Assembly: GCA_023376005.1 (NCBI GenBank)
Contig: CM042145.1
Coordinates: forward strand, 58,542,394-58,606,393
Source: Doryteuthis pealeii
Lineage: Eukaryota; Mollusca; Cephalopoda; Myopsida; Loliginidae
Direction: 5' to 3'
Length of the DNA: 64,000 nucleotides
Below, in pieces: positions 22,870 through 33,999 of this stretch. Below the pieces are notes generated by a model, which saw nothing but the letters and a program-made list of their open reading frames with translations, was not told where the DNA came from and did no database searches. Both the position numbers and the translations under genes were made by a program. Numbering within the stretch: the stretch's first letter is position 1; each line of letters opens with the position of its first letter.

Positions 22870-22935
22870 GCTCATTTAATGCCGACAAAGGTTTGAAATA
22901 AATTCGTTTTTAATGGATACTCATTTTTTTTTGGG
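22870..22935 (-). repeat. Family A fragment, inverted
   Basis: The minus strand reads 'aatgagtatccatt' and 'ctttgtcggcattaaa', as in the 17.7-kb copy. Confidence 0.4.
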
Positions 22936-22939
22936 GGGG

Positions 22940-23310
22940 GAGGGCTAACACTCAAATTGAGGTATAGACGTTGGATAGTGATAATATTGTGTGTGTTTGT
23001 ATTTGAATATATATATTTCCCTATCCACAAACTGTAAGCATATCACTATAGGATTCGTTTAAGTAGCCAATAAACTTAAATTTCAGCGAACTCGATTGCA
23101 AATATCTCGCTTCGTTTAGACAAGCCGGTCAATTTTATTTATCTAATTATTTTTTTTTTTAATCATAAAAACTTAAATCTTATTAATTGATTTATATTTT
23201 CGAAATAATTGTAAAAAAATCCCTCTTGAACTGGAGCGTGTAGAAAAAAACGAAAAACCAAAAAAACAAAAACCCCCAACTTACCACAGCCATTATTTTC
23301 CTGGTAATAG
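22940..23310. other. No feature recognised
   Basis: AT-rich DNA upstream of the promoter-like block. Confidence 0.4.
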
Positions 23311-23311
23311 A

Positions 23312-23406
23312 ATTGGCGCCAATTATTCACCGACTCATATAAAGGTAGCGGGAATACAGAACTCTAACGCCATTGGCTGGGGGTCACATGACCGAAGAGT
23401 ATAAAA
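23312..23406 (+). promoter_or_regulatory. Candidate pol II promoter (CCAAT palindrome, E-box, TATA)
   Basis: Elements in order: the perfect 12-bp palindrome ATTGGCGCCAAT (23312-23323), two CCAAT boxes back to back with an E2F-like core; a TATAAAG near 23338; a reverse CCAAT box ATTGG (23372-23376); the near-palindromic E-box GGTCACATGACC (about 23382-23393); and TATAAAA (23400-23406). Spacing from CCAAT to TATA is about 25-75 bp, normal for a eukaryotic core promoter. No microsatellite or dispersed-family sequence overlaps it. An LTR promoter cannot be excluded. Confidence 0.45.
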
Positions 23407-23429
23407 CTACTTAAATGGTTAGCTGTACT

Positions 23430-23556
23430 GGATTCCAAAATAGAGGTGAGTTTAGTGAAAACGTACAGTGAAAGATTCCCACCGTGAATTCACGTTTGAA
23501 GTTACAGGAACGTAAGAATATTGGGTATTTGGAAGAATAATGTCGACCCATCTAAG
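23430..23556 (+). other. Candidate first exon of a host gene
   Basis: Expected start site about 25-30 bp after the 23400 TATA box. The only clear start codon before a strong splice donor is ATG at 23540, encoding MSTHL plus two bases, then AG/GTAAGA at 23556/23557. A second good donor, AG/GTGAGT, lies at 23444/23445, giving an alternative very short non-coding first exon. The 5' leader is not AT-extreme and has no repeats. No downstream exon was found, so the gene product is unknown. Short coding first exons of this kind are common, but six codons cannot be matched to a family. Confidence 0.35.
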
Positions 23557-23559
23557 GTA

Positions 23560-24400
23560 AGACTAGACTATTAAAAATTTTGGTTAATTATTGATTAACT
23601 TAGAGTATGTATGTTTTTTTTTTAATACGCACGATATTTTTCGTTTTAACCCCTTCCCACCCCATTAAATGACAGAAAGTTTTCCGGGTGCTTGTAGAGA
23701 AATTTATTTTTATTTCTAATTTTATTTCATATTCGCTCTCCTCCAAGCAATTTTCGATAGGTGAACTAGTTTTTCTACCATATTACTAAGTGAGTAGGGG
23801 AATACTAATAATCATTTTATTTTTCATCTTCCTTTTTTGTCTCACATTGTTTTCATTGGGGTTTTCTTTTTCTTTTTTAATTGTATATATAATCAAATCA
23901 TCCCCCCCCTCACTTAGCTGTAGGTTTGTCATAGAGAGACTGGTAAGTTTGGATGTTTGTAGTGCGAATTGGTTTTATGGTAAATGGAAATTTGTAGTAT
24001 GAATTGGGTCACGAATGGAAATAGTTCAGCTAAAAGTTAGGATAGAAAAACACCAACCTTCCCCCACCCATTGTGCCATATTTTGCAAGATAAATATTGA
24101 GTTTAGTGAAAGTCTGTTGCTGGGGGAGGGGAGAGAATTGGAGTCTGATCAGCCATGATTGGGTCGCCTGGAGGAGAAAATCCGATGTTGAAAGGCCCGA
24201 AATTTTCAATGATCCCAGGAATACAGCATTGCTGACGACCCCCCCCCCCTTATCACTCAAACGATTTATTTTGAGAAATACATAATTATCAAATATAATT
24301 CTCATTGTTTCTATGAATGTATTTAGCAATCTATCATATTGTTGTGATTGCGTTTATCAAAAATCAAACCCAGTAAAGGTTAGAAATAGGTTTATTATCT
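23560..24400. other. No feature recognised (possible intron)
   Basis: T-rich DNA with C8-9 and G-rich homopolymer patches near 23902, 24120 and 24239. Open frames at 24030-24329 (minus) and 24097-24285 (plus) overlap each other and show no motif. Confidence 0.35.
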
Positions 24401-24409
24401 TTTGGTGCA

Positions 24410-24910
24410 GGGGAATATAATAAAAATAGCAGGACCTGTAGATAAACCACAGTATGATCATTTAATTATTAAAACGTTTGATATGTTTACTAAAGGGCTA
24501 TTGCAATTAGTTCAATATGTAAAAAGTTTAATAATCTTGATTTAACTTTCTCTCACTCTTTTAAAAAATTTTTTTCATTATGTTCGATTGAAACAGATTA
24601 GTGAAATCACTTTCACGCGCTCACCCCCTTTTTCTATCTTTCCCCTAGTCTCTTTTGTTTATTATTATTATTATATTTTTCTATGTAGCATGTCATTTTT
24701 CTTCGCTTTTTTTCTTTATAATAAAAATGGAATGGTCCATTATTTAACTGAGCTGACGACAGTCATAAGAAATAAGAATTCGGTGGATAAGCAACATCAG
24801 ATAATCAGGATTTAAATTGTTTCATTTCATTTTGGATGGTCTCATTTTTAACCAGGGGGTGTTGCAAGATGATAGCGGTCATTTAAGGAACACGAGTATT
24901 AATATATTGG
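24410..24910 (+). repeat. Family B copy, most complete
   Basis: Starts 'agcaggacctgtagata', continues 'taaagggctattgcaa', 'aataatcttgatttaac', 'gattgaaacagatta', 'ataataaaaatggaatgg' and 'aagcaacatcagataatcag', and ends 'caagatgatagcggtcattt'. It serves as the reference order for the other copies. Class unknown. Confidence 0.7.
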
Positions 24911-24913
24911 GTA

Positions 24914-25402
24914 AATAGACAGGGTGATTAATAAGCAACTCCTCATTTTAAACTGCTACATACAAATCTGGCCTGTTGTCAATGTATAGAAGGATATTGA
25001 AGACTTGATTTCTATGCAAGATGGTGCTCCTCCACATTTTGGTATTGTTGTACATGAATGGCTGAATCACCATTTTTCTTGGATGGGTAGACGTGGTCCT
25101 CATGAGTGGCCTGCAACTTTTTTCTTTGGGGTTGGTTGAAGGAGCAAGTCTCTACGAAACCACAGCCTTTGGAAGGACGAATACGTGAAGTTATTTCTGC
25201 CATTCCATAAGAGTTCCTGGGAAGATCAGTTGATGCGATTCCCGAGCGGCTTGAAAATGCTAGAGGCGAATGCTGGTGCTCATATAGGATTTTAGATAAA
25301 ACTCCATGTTATGTGTGTTCTTCTCATATTCAGTTTTTGTAAAAATAATGATTCAGAAATAAATCGTAAGATTTTAAAAATCTTTACAATCATCCTGTAT
25401 CA
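24914..25402 (+). pseudogene. Mariner-like (Tc1/mariner superfamily) transposase remnant
   Basis: From about 25009 the plus strand reads 'QDGAPPHFGIVVHEWLNHHF', then 'GRRGPHEWPA', the region around the second catalytic Asp and the conserved WPA motif of mariner transposases. The expected RSPDLTPxD stretch carrying the third catalytic Asp is deleted. Sequence resumes as FFFG, and after a frameshift as WLKEQV and 'SVDAIPERLENA', the family's C terminus. Both termini carry 'caggGTGATTAataa'-like ends: 24915-24931 on the left and the inverse, 'acaatcatcctgta', near 25386-25400. Another copy of the end, 'ataatcaccctgtata', lies at 25907-25922. About the last third of the protein is represented; it is dead. 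Confidence 0.65.
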
Positions 25403-25499
25403 ATCAATTTTCCCACTTAAAAAAAAAAATGAAAGCCCCGACAAAAATACCCTATATTTTGTTACGTTTTTAGAAATGAGAAAAATAGCACTGTATTGA

Positions 25500-25785
25500 A
25501 TAAAAACATGGTAATATGATGTATATATATATATGTAAAATGAAACTGGAACTGAAATGATTTCAAATAAGGATTTACTCTGATGAAGGTCGAATTTTCT
25601 TTGTGTGCGGAACATTTCTACATTTTTTCTATTATTATTATTTCATTTCATTTGGTTATTCAAAAATAATAATAGTTTGAATAATGTATACATGGATAAA
25701 CTCCTAACCGAAACACGTGTAAGTAATATTGATTAAAATATCCTATATTATCCATTCTATACTTTCTTTCCTTTATTCATTCTTT

Positions 25786-25830
<45 letters not shown>
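25500..25830. repeat. TA-linked repeat and (TA)n
   Basis: A short TA run at 25519-25534 precedes 'ctctgatgaaggtcgaa'. This resembles CUGAUGA but has no GAAA or cleavage site. (TA)n at 25790-25830. Confidence 0.5.
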
Positions 25831-25834
<4 letters not shown>

Positions 25835-26259
25835 GAAATGAGGGTGACAACGGAGAAGGCAAAAATCGATTAAGTCTAAAGATTTAAAAAATAGGGAATT
25901 ACTTTATAATCACCCTGTATATTTACAACTGAAACCCAACAGCTTTGCGCATCGTCTAGCGATATATAAAAATAGTGCCAATTTATTCAGGTGTCGGATG
26001 GAAAACCTACAACTAGCCTACCTCATTCACCCACATACTTTATGTGTTCAATCATTTAATGCAAGTAATTTTTCTGCAGGTTTCCTATTATAATGACGTC
26101 ATTGTCTGTATTTGTAAATACGGGGAAAATCTGATATATTTCTTATGAAGAATATAGTATCACTCAAAAATGAGTACACCCATACCATTTAGAAAAAATG
26201 GAAACTTAATTTTCTTATAAACCAAGCCTAGCAAGATTTTATTTTATTTTTATACAGTC

Positions 26260-26590
26260 AAGTATTATCAATCAACTATCAGTACCTGTGGATATTTGAT
26301 TATTACGTTTGATAGGATTAAAGAGCTATTGAAAATAGTTCAATATGTAAAAAGTATAATCTTGATTTAACTCTCTCTCCTCCTTTTTTCTCTTTCTTTC
26401 CCCCTTTTCATCATCGATTGAAACAGATTAGCGTTATTGTTTCCGCGTTCTAATCCCCCCTCTCTATCTTTCTCCTATCCTATTTCTTTCTTTCTTATAT
26501 TTTTTATGTGTAGCATGCCATTTTTTCTTTATAATAAAAACGGAAGAGTCCATTACTTGATTGAAATAGATTAGCGTTATTGCTTCACTT
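26260..26590 (+). repeat. Family B partial copy
   Basis: 'taatcttgatttaactc', 'gattgaaacagattagcg', 'tcctatcctatttc' and 'ataataaaaacggaagag'. A second 'gattagcgttattgcttcac' at 26569 suggests a nested partial repeat. Confidence 0.6.
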
Positions 26591-26851
26591 GGAAAGAAAA
26601 GGCATTTGAAATTTCAGTTGTCTCTACGGATGCTGTTGAAATTTGAAATTATTTGAACGAGAATTATTTACGTTATTGAATCACGAAATAACTAATATCA
26701 ATCTTTTCTTGAACACACTGTCAAATGATATGTCAAATGATATCATTTTTTAAACAACCAGACGGCAACATGTCCATAATTTTGATAAAATCTTTCAATG
26801 CTGCAGAGTTTTAATATAAGTATAATCTAGGCATTAGCAATAATTTCGTCT

Positions 26852-27392
26852 GCTAGGAGTTTTAAAAGCGAATTAAGAATAATTAAATCTATCATTTAAG
26901 CTTAAACTTTGTCTAAATCGAAAAGTAGTAGCATAATGAACACATTAAAAAAAAAGAAAAATATAATTACATATGCAGTTTATTTTAAAAAGATTTAAAA
27001 CTATTTGTTTTGGTCAATTTCGACGCGATCCGCCATTTTGGCTGTTTTTCAATGGTTTTAGGCGCTTGTTTACATTTTTAACGTAACATTTGGGATGGAA
27101 ATTTTTTTTACCAAAAATCAGGTAATCATTTGATTTTAATGAAATTTTCAGTATTGATTTAACAATTAATCAATTTTATAATGCATCAGTTATTTTATTT
27201 CAAAACTTTAATTTAGTATTTTTGCTATGAAAAATTAATATATAAAATTCATTTAAAATATGAAAATCCTGATGTTAAGTTTAAAATGTTCTATCTTAAG
27301 ATTCTAAAAATAAGTATCTACTTAATGCAAACCTTATTTTAGGTGCCAAAAGTATACTTTTTGAAGAAAAACTCGATTGAAAATGTACCCCA
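26852..27392 (-). repeat. Large inverted repeat, right copy
   Basis: Inverted counterpart of 21727-22272, diverged by scattered substitutions and small indels. Together with the third partial copy it shows a dispersed AT-rich family rather than one insertion's terminal repeats. Confidence 0.7.
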
Positions 27393-27700
27393 TCCCCTTT
27401 TTAAGCAAAAAAAAACAAAAACAAAAAAAAAAACATCGATGTATAATTTTTTCTTTTATAAAATAATAGCCAATTAAATAATTATCGAAATGAGTAAAAA
27501 CAGAAATCTCCAAAAAATTAATTATTTATTATTTTTTTACATTTCATTTTTCGATTTTCGGTACTTATTTTCTCATAGAAGCGCAACTGTAAATTTTTTT
27601 TGTTTCTATTCATAAGTTCGGTCTTTTATCTCATTATTTATACTGTAATTAGTACAATATATGACCAACTTGCAAAACATTTTACGCCCCCAACATAAGG

Positions 27701-27905
27701 GGGGGGGGTCAAAATTAAGTGACCTGAAAAAAATGAGAAAGTTTTGAAATAAAATAAATAATGTATTCTAAAGATCATTCATTGATACATAAACACTGAA
27801 AATTTCATTAAAATCCGATAATTTCCTGATTTTTGGTAAATTATTTTCTGTAAAGTCATTTTGTCAAAAACGCATTTTAAGCTCAGTTTGCCAGTCCCTA
27901 GTATA
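27701..27905 (+). repeat. Third partial copy of the 21.7/26.9-kb family
   Basis: Contains 'ttttgaaataaaataa', 'gaaaatttcattaaaatc' and 'ctgatttttggtaa', and ends 'tttgccagtccctag', the phrase that follows the left copy at 22280. Confidence 0.6.
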
Positions 27906-28183
27906 ATCTATACATTAATACTTGTGTTCCTTAATTGTACGACCGTTATCATCTTGTTAAACGTAAATACTGGTTATCTGGTGTCGCTTATCCGCCGAAT
28001 TCTTATTTTTTTTATGAGTGTCTCAGCTAAATAATTGATCATTCCGTTTTCATCATAAAGAAAACGAAGGACATACTACACAGAAATATAAGAAATAAAG
28101 AGTTGGAGGTTCTTCTAAGAACTTCTACATATGGACACACCAGTTTTGGCAAAATCTTACATTAACCATCTCTGCAGACTCTG

Positions 28184-28226
<43 letters not shown>

Positions 28227-28385
28227 CTGTTTCAATCGAACATAATGAATAGAAGAGAGTTAAATAAAGATTATTATACTTTTTGCATATTGAAGTATTT
28301 TTCTCTAGCTCTTAAGTAAACATATCGTTGCAATAATCAAATTATCATACTGTGGTATATCCACAGGTCCAGCTAGTTTATTATA
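27906..28385 (-). repeat. Family B copy, inverted, with inserted repeat and (GA)n
   Basis: Minus-strand family B from 'ccacaggtccagctag' (28362) back to 'ttaattgtacgaccgtta' (27930). An 80-bp block (28107-28186) shared with 30593-30670 sits inside it, directly followed by (GA)n at 28187-28223. Confidence 0.6.
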
Positions 28386-28479
28386 TTACTTATGATGAAT
28401 ATAGTATCTCTCATAAATGAGAGTACACCTTTACCAATTAAAAAATAGAAAGACAATTACCTATCAATTAAGGAAAGGG

Positions 28480-28690
28480 ATTACCTATTAGGATCCCATC
28501 TATGTGTCAAATATATCAGTTTAAATAATAAGTATTCGATAGGGGGTTGTGCAAAAAGAAATCATAAGAAATAACCACACACAATGCAAATATCTACGAA
28601 CAATTGACGATATTCACTAACCTCTAGGCATGAATTAACCCTAAACCGGTTTGCATGCTGTTAAAATCAATCAATTAATAATAAATGAAC
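28480..28690 (+). repeat. Family A fragment and 3' terminus
   Basis: 'ttaggatcccatctatgtgt' and, near 28627, 'ggcatgaattaaccc' with a degraded terminal block and 'aatcaatcaatt' tail. Confidence 0.55.
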
Positions 28691-28884
28691 AGAAATCAAA
28701 ACCTTCTAATAATTACAATTGTGTATAAAATGCTAATACTGAATAGATCTATTGGAAAATTATTATTACAAGCAAATAAATAAAAGGCCCCCGGGCGGTG
28801 TAAAAATTAATTTTTGCCACGCTCTTTCGTAAAAAATGTAAACATACATTTAAATCTTATATTAAAAAAAATAATAGGCATAAA

Positions 28885-29000
28885 AATATGACGCTCCACC
28901 TCAGCAAAAATCTCCCTGGTCTAGCGCTAGCGAAAAAGGGATAGACTCCCTTTGCTGTCCGTCTGATACAGACAATAGGTCACTCAGTCAACTTATATAA
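28885..29000 (+). repeat. SINE body fragment (same family as 20458-20707)
   Basis: 'gacgctccacctcag', 'ctggtctagcgcta', 'ggatagactccc' and 'ctgatacagacaatagg'. The tRNA-like head is absent, so this is a 5'-truncated copy. Confidence 0.65.
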
Positions 29001-30320
29001 AAACAAAACCAGAAATATTCCTGAGTTACAATAGTAAATGTCCTCAAAGATGACCCCCCCCCAAAAAAAAAGAAAACAGTAACCAAGAATCTCTCAATTA
29101 GAGCACACCTAATTTCTTATTCTCCACGTTATTCTAAAAAGAAAACAAACAAAAACAAACAAACAAAACAAATAATAACAAACTCATGAGAATAAAACAA
29201 AGACGAGTTGACAACGATTTTTCCTAATCCTATTATGAAGATTAAGTCGTTTCTAACGAAAATACACAACAATAATAGATTATATTGATAATACCATCAA
29301 AATAAAACTTATTCTATTTGAAACAAAATACAAAAGACTTACAAACTCGATAAATACACCATAAGAAATTATCATTGAACAGTGAATCTTTCTGGCTGAT
29401 TTCTACAAAGAATTTTAAGTGAATAATTTATTATAAAAAAGTAAAACATTCATTCTATATGATCAGCCATAATACCACAACAGCAAAAACGAAAACATAA
29501 ACTCATAAGCGACGTTTTTTTTTTATGGACTCTTACACATAGAACTATAAGAATTAGGGTGGTGTTAACGCAGTAGCTAACACCAATTTCTCATAATGCA
29601 CTAGGTTATACCAGAAGGTCACCTATCGCAAGACATATACATATTTATATAGAACAAATGTTGGGAAAGGGTTATAACAAATAGAGCAAAGTTAAACAAA
29701 TACAAAACAGGATAGGTGAAAGTCCTAAAGGAAAAGAGTCCTTGAAGATTGTTGAGTTATATCATGAAAAAGGTCACTTACTATTCGTAACTGGGACCAC
29801 ATACATGACTAAATCTCTATGAAGTCATGGGGTGTAAAAAAAGGTACGTATACTTACACTGATATACCGGGACTGGTGAGCCCAAACCTCTATGAAGATA
29901 AAGTATAAAATTGGCTGCGTAATATAATACATATAAGACTGTAGCTGGCGGGGGGGGGGTAGTAAAGGACTCCCAGTCTAAATGGACGGAAATACAAAGG
30001 TTTAGTACATATCTGGAGATTCCAGATCAAAGAGAAAGTCACTTTCGCGGGGCTGCCTTTAAATAGCTTGGTTGCAACGACCCCTGGTGGCAAACCCAAA
30101 CAGCAAGAAAATTATCCCTTGTTAATATCAGCTGCAACCAAACAAGGGAAAATAATCGCTACAGACCCACCAGAATTGACAGACCAGTGAAAACCTACAT
30201 CAACCTGCTCTGTGCTGACTGGATGCTGCCTTAATCCCTTTTTTTTACCAATGGACCCATCTGCTTCCTATTTTGCAATGGTGCTGCTCCCTCTAATAAT
30301 CTGATCTTTAAAATCAATTA
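29001..30320. other. No feature recognised
   Basis: AT-rich DNA with homopolymer C, A and G patches (29057, 29065, 29949). A frame at 29890-30099 on the minus strand has no recognised motif. Confidence 0.35.
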
Positions 30321-30324
30321 TTTT

Positions 30325-30366
30325 TTGTTTGCTTAAAAAAAATATGATCCGCGGTTGAGAACCACT
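30325..30366 (+). mobile_element. hAT-like MITE end
   Basis: The minus strand begins 'cagtggttctcaaccgcgg' at 30366, the classic terminal inverted repeat of hAT-type MITEs. The partner end was not found: a candidate 'cagtgaaaacc' at 30185 is weak. The 8-bp target duplication could not be shown. Confidence 0.45.
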
Positions 30367-30592
30367 GATCTAGAGGGCCTACCAAAAGCATTGGCCATAG
30401 AGCCATGTTTGACTAGAACCAAAAACTTGAGAAATTATTTTTGAACCTGCTAAAATAAAATGTCTAACTGGCATTAAAACCTGCCTTTTTAGCCCTAAAA
30501 CAATCAGCTATACTACCACTTGCCTTCTGTCACAGAAACTATCCAGATAAAACGAACTAGACATGCTGGACCCGTGGGACAAATTCATAAGT

Positions 30593-30667
30593 GAAGTTCT
30601 TCTAAGGACTTCTACATATGGACATACCAGTTTTGGCAAAATCTTACATTAACCATCTCTGCAGACT

Positions 30668-30713
<46 letters not shown>
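30593..30713 (+). repeat. 80-bp dispersed repeat plus (GA)n
   Basis: 'acttctacatatggacatac', 'cagttttggcaaaatc' and 'aaccatctctgcagactctg' match 28107-28186. In both places the block ends at a (GA)n tract (here 30670-30713). Confidence 0.7.
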
Positions 30714-30714
<1 letters not shown>

Positions 30715-30715
<1 letters not shown>

Positions 30716-31570
30716 AAAGGAAAACCGATGATGATTGTACATTGCTAAATGATCGAAGTTCCTTATTTTCCACTTAAAAAACTAAACAACTTTATTTCCG
30801 ACATTTTTCAGACAATAGAAAAATTGCCCTAAACTTTTCGGCCATGTTTCCCCGATACATTATTACCTCTTTAACTATTTGACCAAAAAAAAAACCTGCA
30901 CAAAATTCACTTATCTCCGCCCAAATCTATTTCTCACTTTGTCATCATTACCACACACCAACTCTTATCATTATCGTCTCGATTGTTTGGTTGTAGCTTA
31001 AAGCGGATTCATCACTAAAACGAAGATTCTTTGATATTAAAAGACTCAGTATATATTTTCATCTAATGTTTCTATGTTCAACCCAAGTAGGAAATAATTT
31101 CTATAAATTTAGATACTTATATGCCGGAAGATTATTGGGCAAATTTTGCAAAGATTTCGGCGGGAAGGTGGGGATTGCCTTTCAATTGTTTTGGCTTTGC
31201 AATTATTTTTAATCTAGCAAATGTGGATATTTTCGAAGTAGACAAATAGACAGACCATAAAATAACAAAGTTGATACGAGACATTGGGTTAAACCTCTCT
31301 GAATATAGATTTATCATTGTGCTATTTTTGTCATAACTGACTCATTTCTCGCAAACTGTTTAAAAATCAACTTCCTTATGCAAAATTCTTCCAAGTGTTT
31401 TATCAACCATTACATTTCTAACATTATTCTTAGTATCATTCGTTAGGATAATTCCCTATCTTTTTCACAACTGATTCGTTTCTTGCAATTTAGCTAAGAT
31501 AATTTGTCAATCCCTTCTTTTCAATTTATTGAGGAGGAAAATAAAAAAACTCTAAATGCATAGCTATAAA
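30715..31570. other. No feature recognised
   Basis: AT-rich DNA. The 61-codon minus frame at 31132-31317 lacks a recognisable family. Confidence 0.35.
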
Positions 31571-31572
31571 AA

Positions 31573-31670
31573 CTAGCATAATTATGCACCCGATGAGCGA
31601 AAGTATTTAAGTTGTAATGTAATAAAAAAATTATATTAAATTAGAAAAAAAAAAAACCTAATTAAACTGA
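31573..31670 (+). repeat. Family C, 5' fragment
   Basis: 'actagcataattatgcaccc' then 'gtatttaagttgtaatgta' and 'atattaaattagaaaa'. Confidence 0.55.
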
Positions 31671-31723
31671 TGTATTGATTTGTTTACTTTTGATATCTAC
31701 AAATGCTGAACATTTTAAAGTAG

Positions 31724-31785
31724 AATTTCAATGCTATTTCTATGTATATTTTAATTTCAATGCTATTTCTATGTATATTTTAATT
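31724..31785 (+). repeat. 29-bp tandem duplication
   Basis: 'aatttcaatgctatttctat' with its continuation is repeated twice in tandem, base for base. Confidence 0.7.
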
Positions 31786-32109
31786 TTTAAATATATTCGA
31801 ATATAAACCAAATCTTCATGATTTTTGTACAAAAAGCAATAATCTGTGATAATTAATGTGTATATATCATTCACTTTCTCATTAATTGTTTTATTTTCGT
31901 AGTTTCACCCGGACATACATAAATACACAACAACAGCCATTTATAGATGTATAGATTACATTTCTAACGTTATTCTTAATATCAACTTCAGCATGCTCAT
32001 CCATTAGACTAATTCACTATCTTTTTAATAATTGATTCGTTTTTTGCAATTTGGCAAATATAATTTTAGTCGTTCCCTTCTTTTCTATTATTGGGACAAA
32101 AAAAACCCC

Positions 32110-32400
32110 TAAATTAATACCGCCCTGTCGGCTGGGGCTGTAGAATACACCGACTGCACCTTCTGTGGAGGGATAAGACCTCCACTAGGGCTACTTGTTG
32201 GCTCTGAGTAGCGACTCGTGATGCTTAAGGACGGAATCCTGGTAGCCTCTCCGACTGCTCGTCTGGTCTTAGCAAGGGCCAAAGTGGAATCTTGCATATT
32301 ATGGACTGCTCAGCCACCAGGGTTCCATCCTTAAGCATCATGGGTCACTGCCTACACGTGGCTCCATTTGGGAGATTTTACCCCTCAGAAAGAGGTGTAA
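32110..32400. repeat. Family A segment in fold-back arrangement
   Basis: A forward piece (32125-32270, 'gtcggctggggctgtagaa' to 'gatgcttaaggacggaatcc') is followed by an inverted piece (about 32298-32400) whose reverse complement reads 'atgcttaaggatggaaccc' and 'ggctgagcagtcca', as in 10.57 kb. Confidence 0.55.
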
Positions 32401-32488
32401 TGTTAGGGATTATGGTGCTTTGTAGCAGAAAACTTTCTCACTCCAACATTACAGTGCAGTCTGTACCTGTAGTAGTTTCCTTGAAAAT

Positions 32489-32758
32489 AGAGACCAGCTT
32501 TAAGAAAGTCCAGAAAGGAACAAATCAAAATATCCCCACACAAGACATACGCCTTCATACTCAAACACGAACAACAATCACAGTGTGAGACATGCCAAAC
32601 ACCTTGTACTGTTAAACACTTACTCATAGAATGTGGGATTTTTTCTCCCGTCAGAAACTGTTTTTCTAATGCAAATAATATAAAAGATCTATTTGAAAAA
32701 GTCAATATAGAAAACATTCTGTCCTTTTTGAGGGAAATAAAATTATACCATAGAATAT
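32489..32758 (+). pseudogene. Non-LTR retrotransposon ORF2 C-terminus fragment
   Basis: An open frame of about 85 codons after a TAG ends at TAA (32756-32758). It contains 'CETCQTPCTVKHLLIECG' and then 'NIKDLFEKVNIENILSFLRE'. The C-x2-C...H-x4-C knuckle followed by an FL-helix and a short tail is the usual end of LINE polyproteins of the I/Jockey groups, after the RNase H or RT region. It lies between family A segments on both sides, with the family A terminus 120-200 bp downstream. This indicates that family A is the 3' end of this LINE. Confidence 0.6.
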
Positions 32759-32879
32759 AAACACGAACCTGATCAATACCATACAAAACTAACCCCTCAA
32801 CATGAACCTCAACAATGCTAACACACAGTTAAAACCGTTAACAACAAAAATATAAATATAGATACACAACATATACTAC

Positions 32880-32965
32880 TTCATAAGCTCTTGGCATGAA
32901 ATAACCCCAGAGGGGTTGATATGTCGTTAAAATTCACCAACCAACCAACCAACCAACCAGTGAAA
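32880..32965 (+). repeat. Family A LINE 3' terminus with (CCAA)n tail
   Basis: 'ggcatgaaataacccc' then 'gggttgatatgtcgttaaaa' and a (CCAA)n tail, about 120-200 bp after the LINE stop codon. Confidence 0.7.
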
Positions 32966-32969
32966 ATAA

Positions 32970-33400
32970 AGCGGAGGCATTACATTCGGATCATTCCCGT
33001 ATGATGAAACTATCTAAACATTATAATCGTGCTATTTTTATTGACAAATAAACTATTGATAAATAAGCCATTCAGTCTTGTACTTTGGCCAAGAAACTTT
33101 TCACTTTCTATTCCTCGAAACAACTGGAGAAACTCAAAAGCTATAATTTCAAAATTTGGTCGAATCTTTGCTCTCCGCTATAATCCAAGAGTTTTTCAAT
33201 AATATAGTTATTCGTACGTAATTTGCCAAAATAGGAATGGTATGCTATGGAAATAATTCGTTCAATATCAAACATATTCCAATAAAATGAATCAGTGCTA
33301 TAAGATGGTCTGTATAATCAGCAAACAAAACCATATATGTAGCAATATTTATCTATCTATCTATCTAATGTATTTGATATAATATAACATCCACGGTTTG
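32970..33400. other. No feature recognised; short (TATC)n
   Basis: AT-rich DNA; TATC units near 33348-33367. Confidence 0.4.
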
Positions 33401-33424
33401 TCTGTCTGTTATCTATCAGTCTGT

Positions 33425-33427
<3 letters not shown>

Positions 33428-33488
<61 letters not shown>

Positions 33489-33800
33489 ATATATATATAT
33501 TTATATATCTATCTATCTTAGTCTGGTCGCATCTATCTATAATTTTATTTACCTATCTATCTATATTAGTTTACTTTTATATCTACCTATGCTCTCTCTC
33601 CCTCCCCTCTCTCACTCAATTCATTCTCTCTCCCTTTCTCTGTTCGATTTCTTTATATCTGGGTCTGTTCACTGGCACCCACTATTCCATTGTTCATATC
33701 TATCTATCTAACGTATTTGATATAATATAACATCCATGACTTGTCTCTGTTAAAACTCTCTTCCTCTATCTCAGTCTATCTACGCCAGTCTCTCTCTCTC

Positions 33801-33838
<38 letters not shown>

Positions 33839-33950
33839 GCACGCGCACGCGCGCTGTCTGTTCATTATCCATATCATAGTATGGTCTGTTCGTATTTCAC
33901 TGTTCATATCTATCTATCTATCTATCTCAGTGTGTTTATATTTCTAGCTT
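33428..33950 (+). repeat. (CT)n and (TATC)n-rich region
   Basis: (CT)n at 33428-33486 and 33789-33838, with TCTA/TATC patches between and after (33500-33570, 33700, 33906-33927). A phrase 'gtatttgatataatataaca' occurs at 33370 and 33713, indicating a roughly 343-bp duplication. Confidence 0.85.
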
Positions 33951-33999
33951 CTCTCTTTCTTCATCTCAATAAATAAAACGTTGTTTCTGATAAGCAGCA

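Noticed and set aside
25560..25610. CUGAUGA at 25579 (plus)
   Set aside because: Followed by GGUCGAAUU with no stem II pairing, no GAAA and no helix III.
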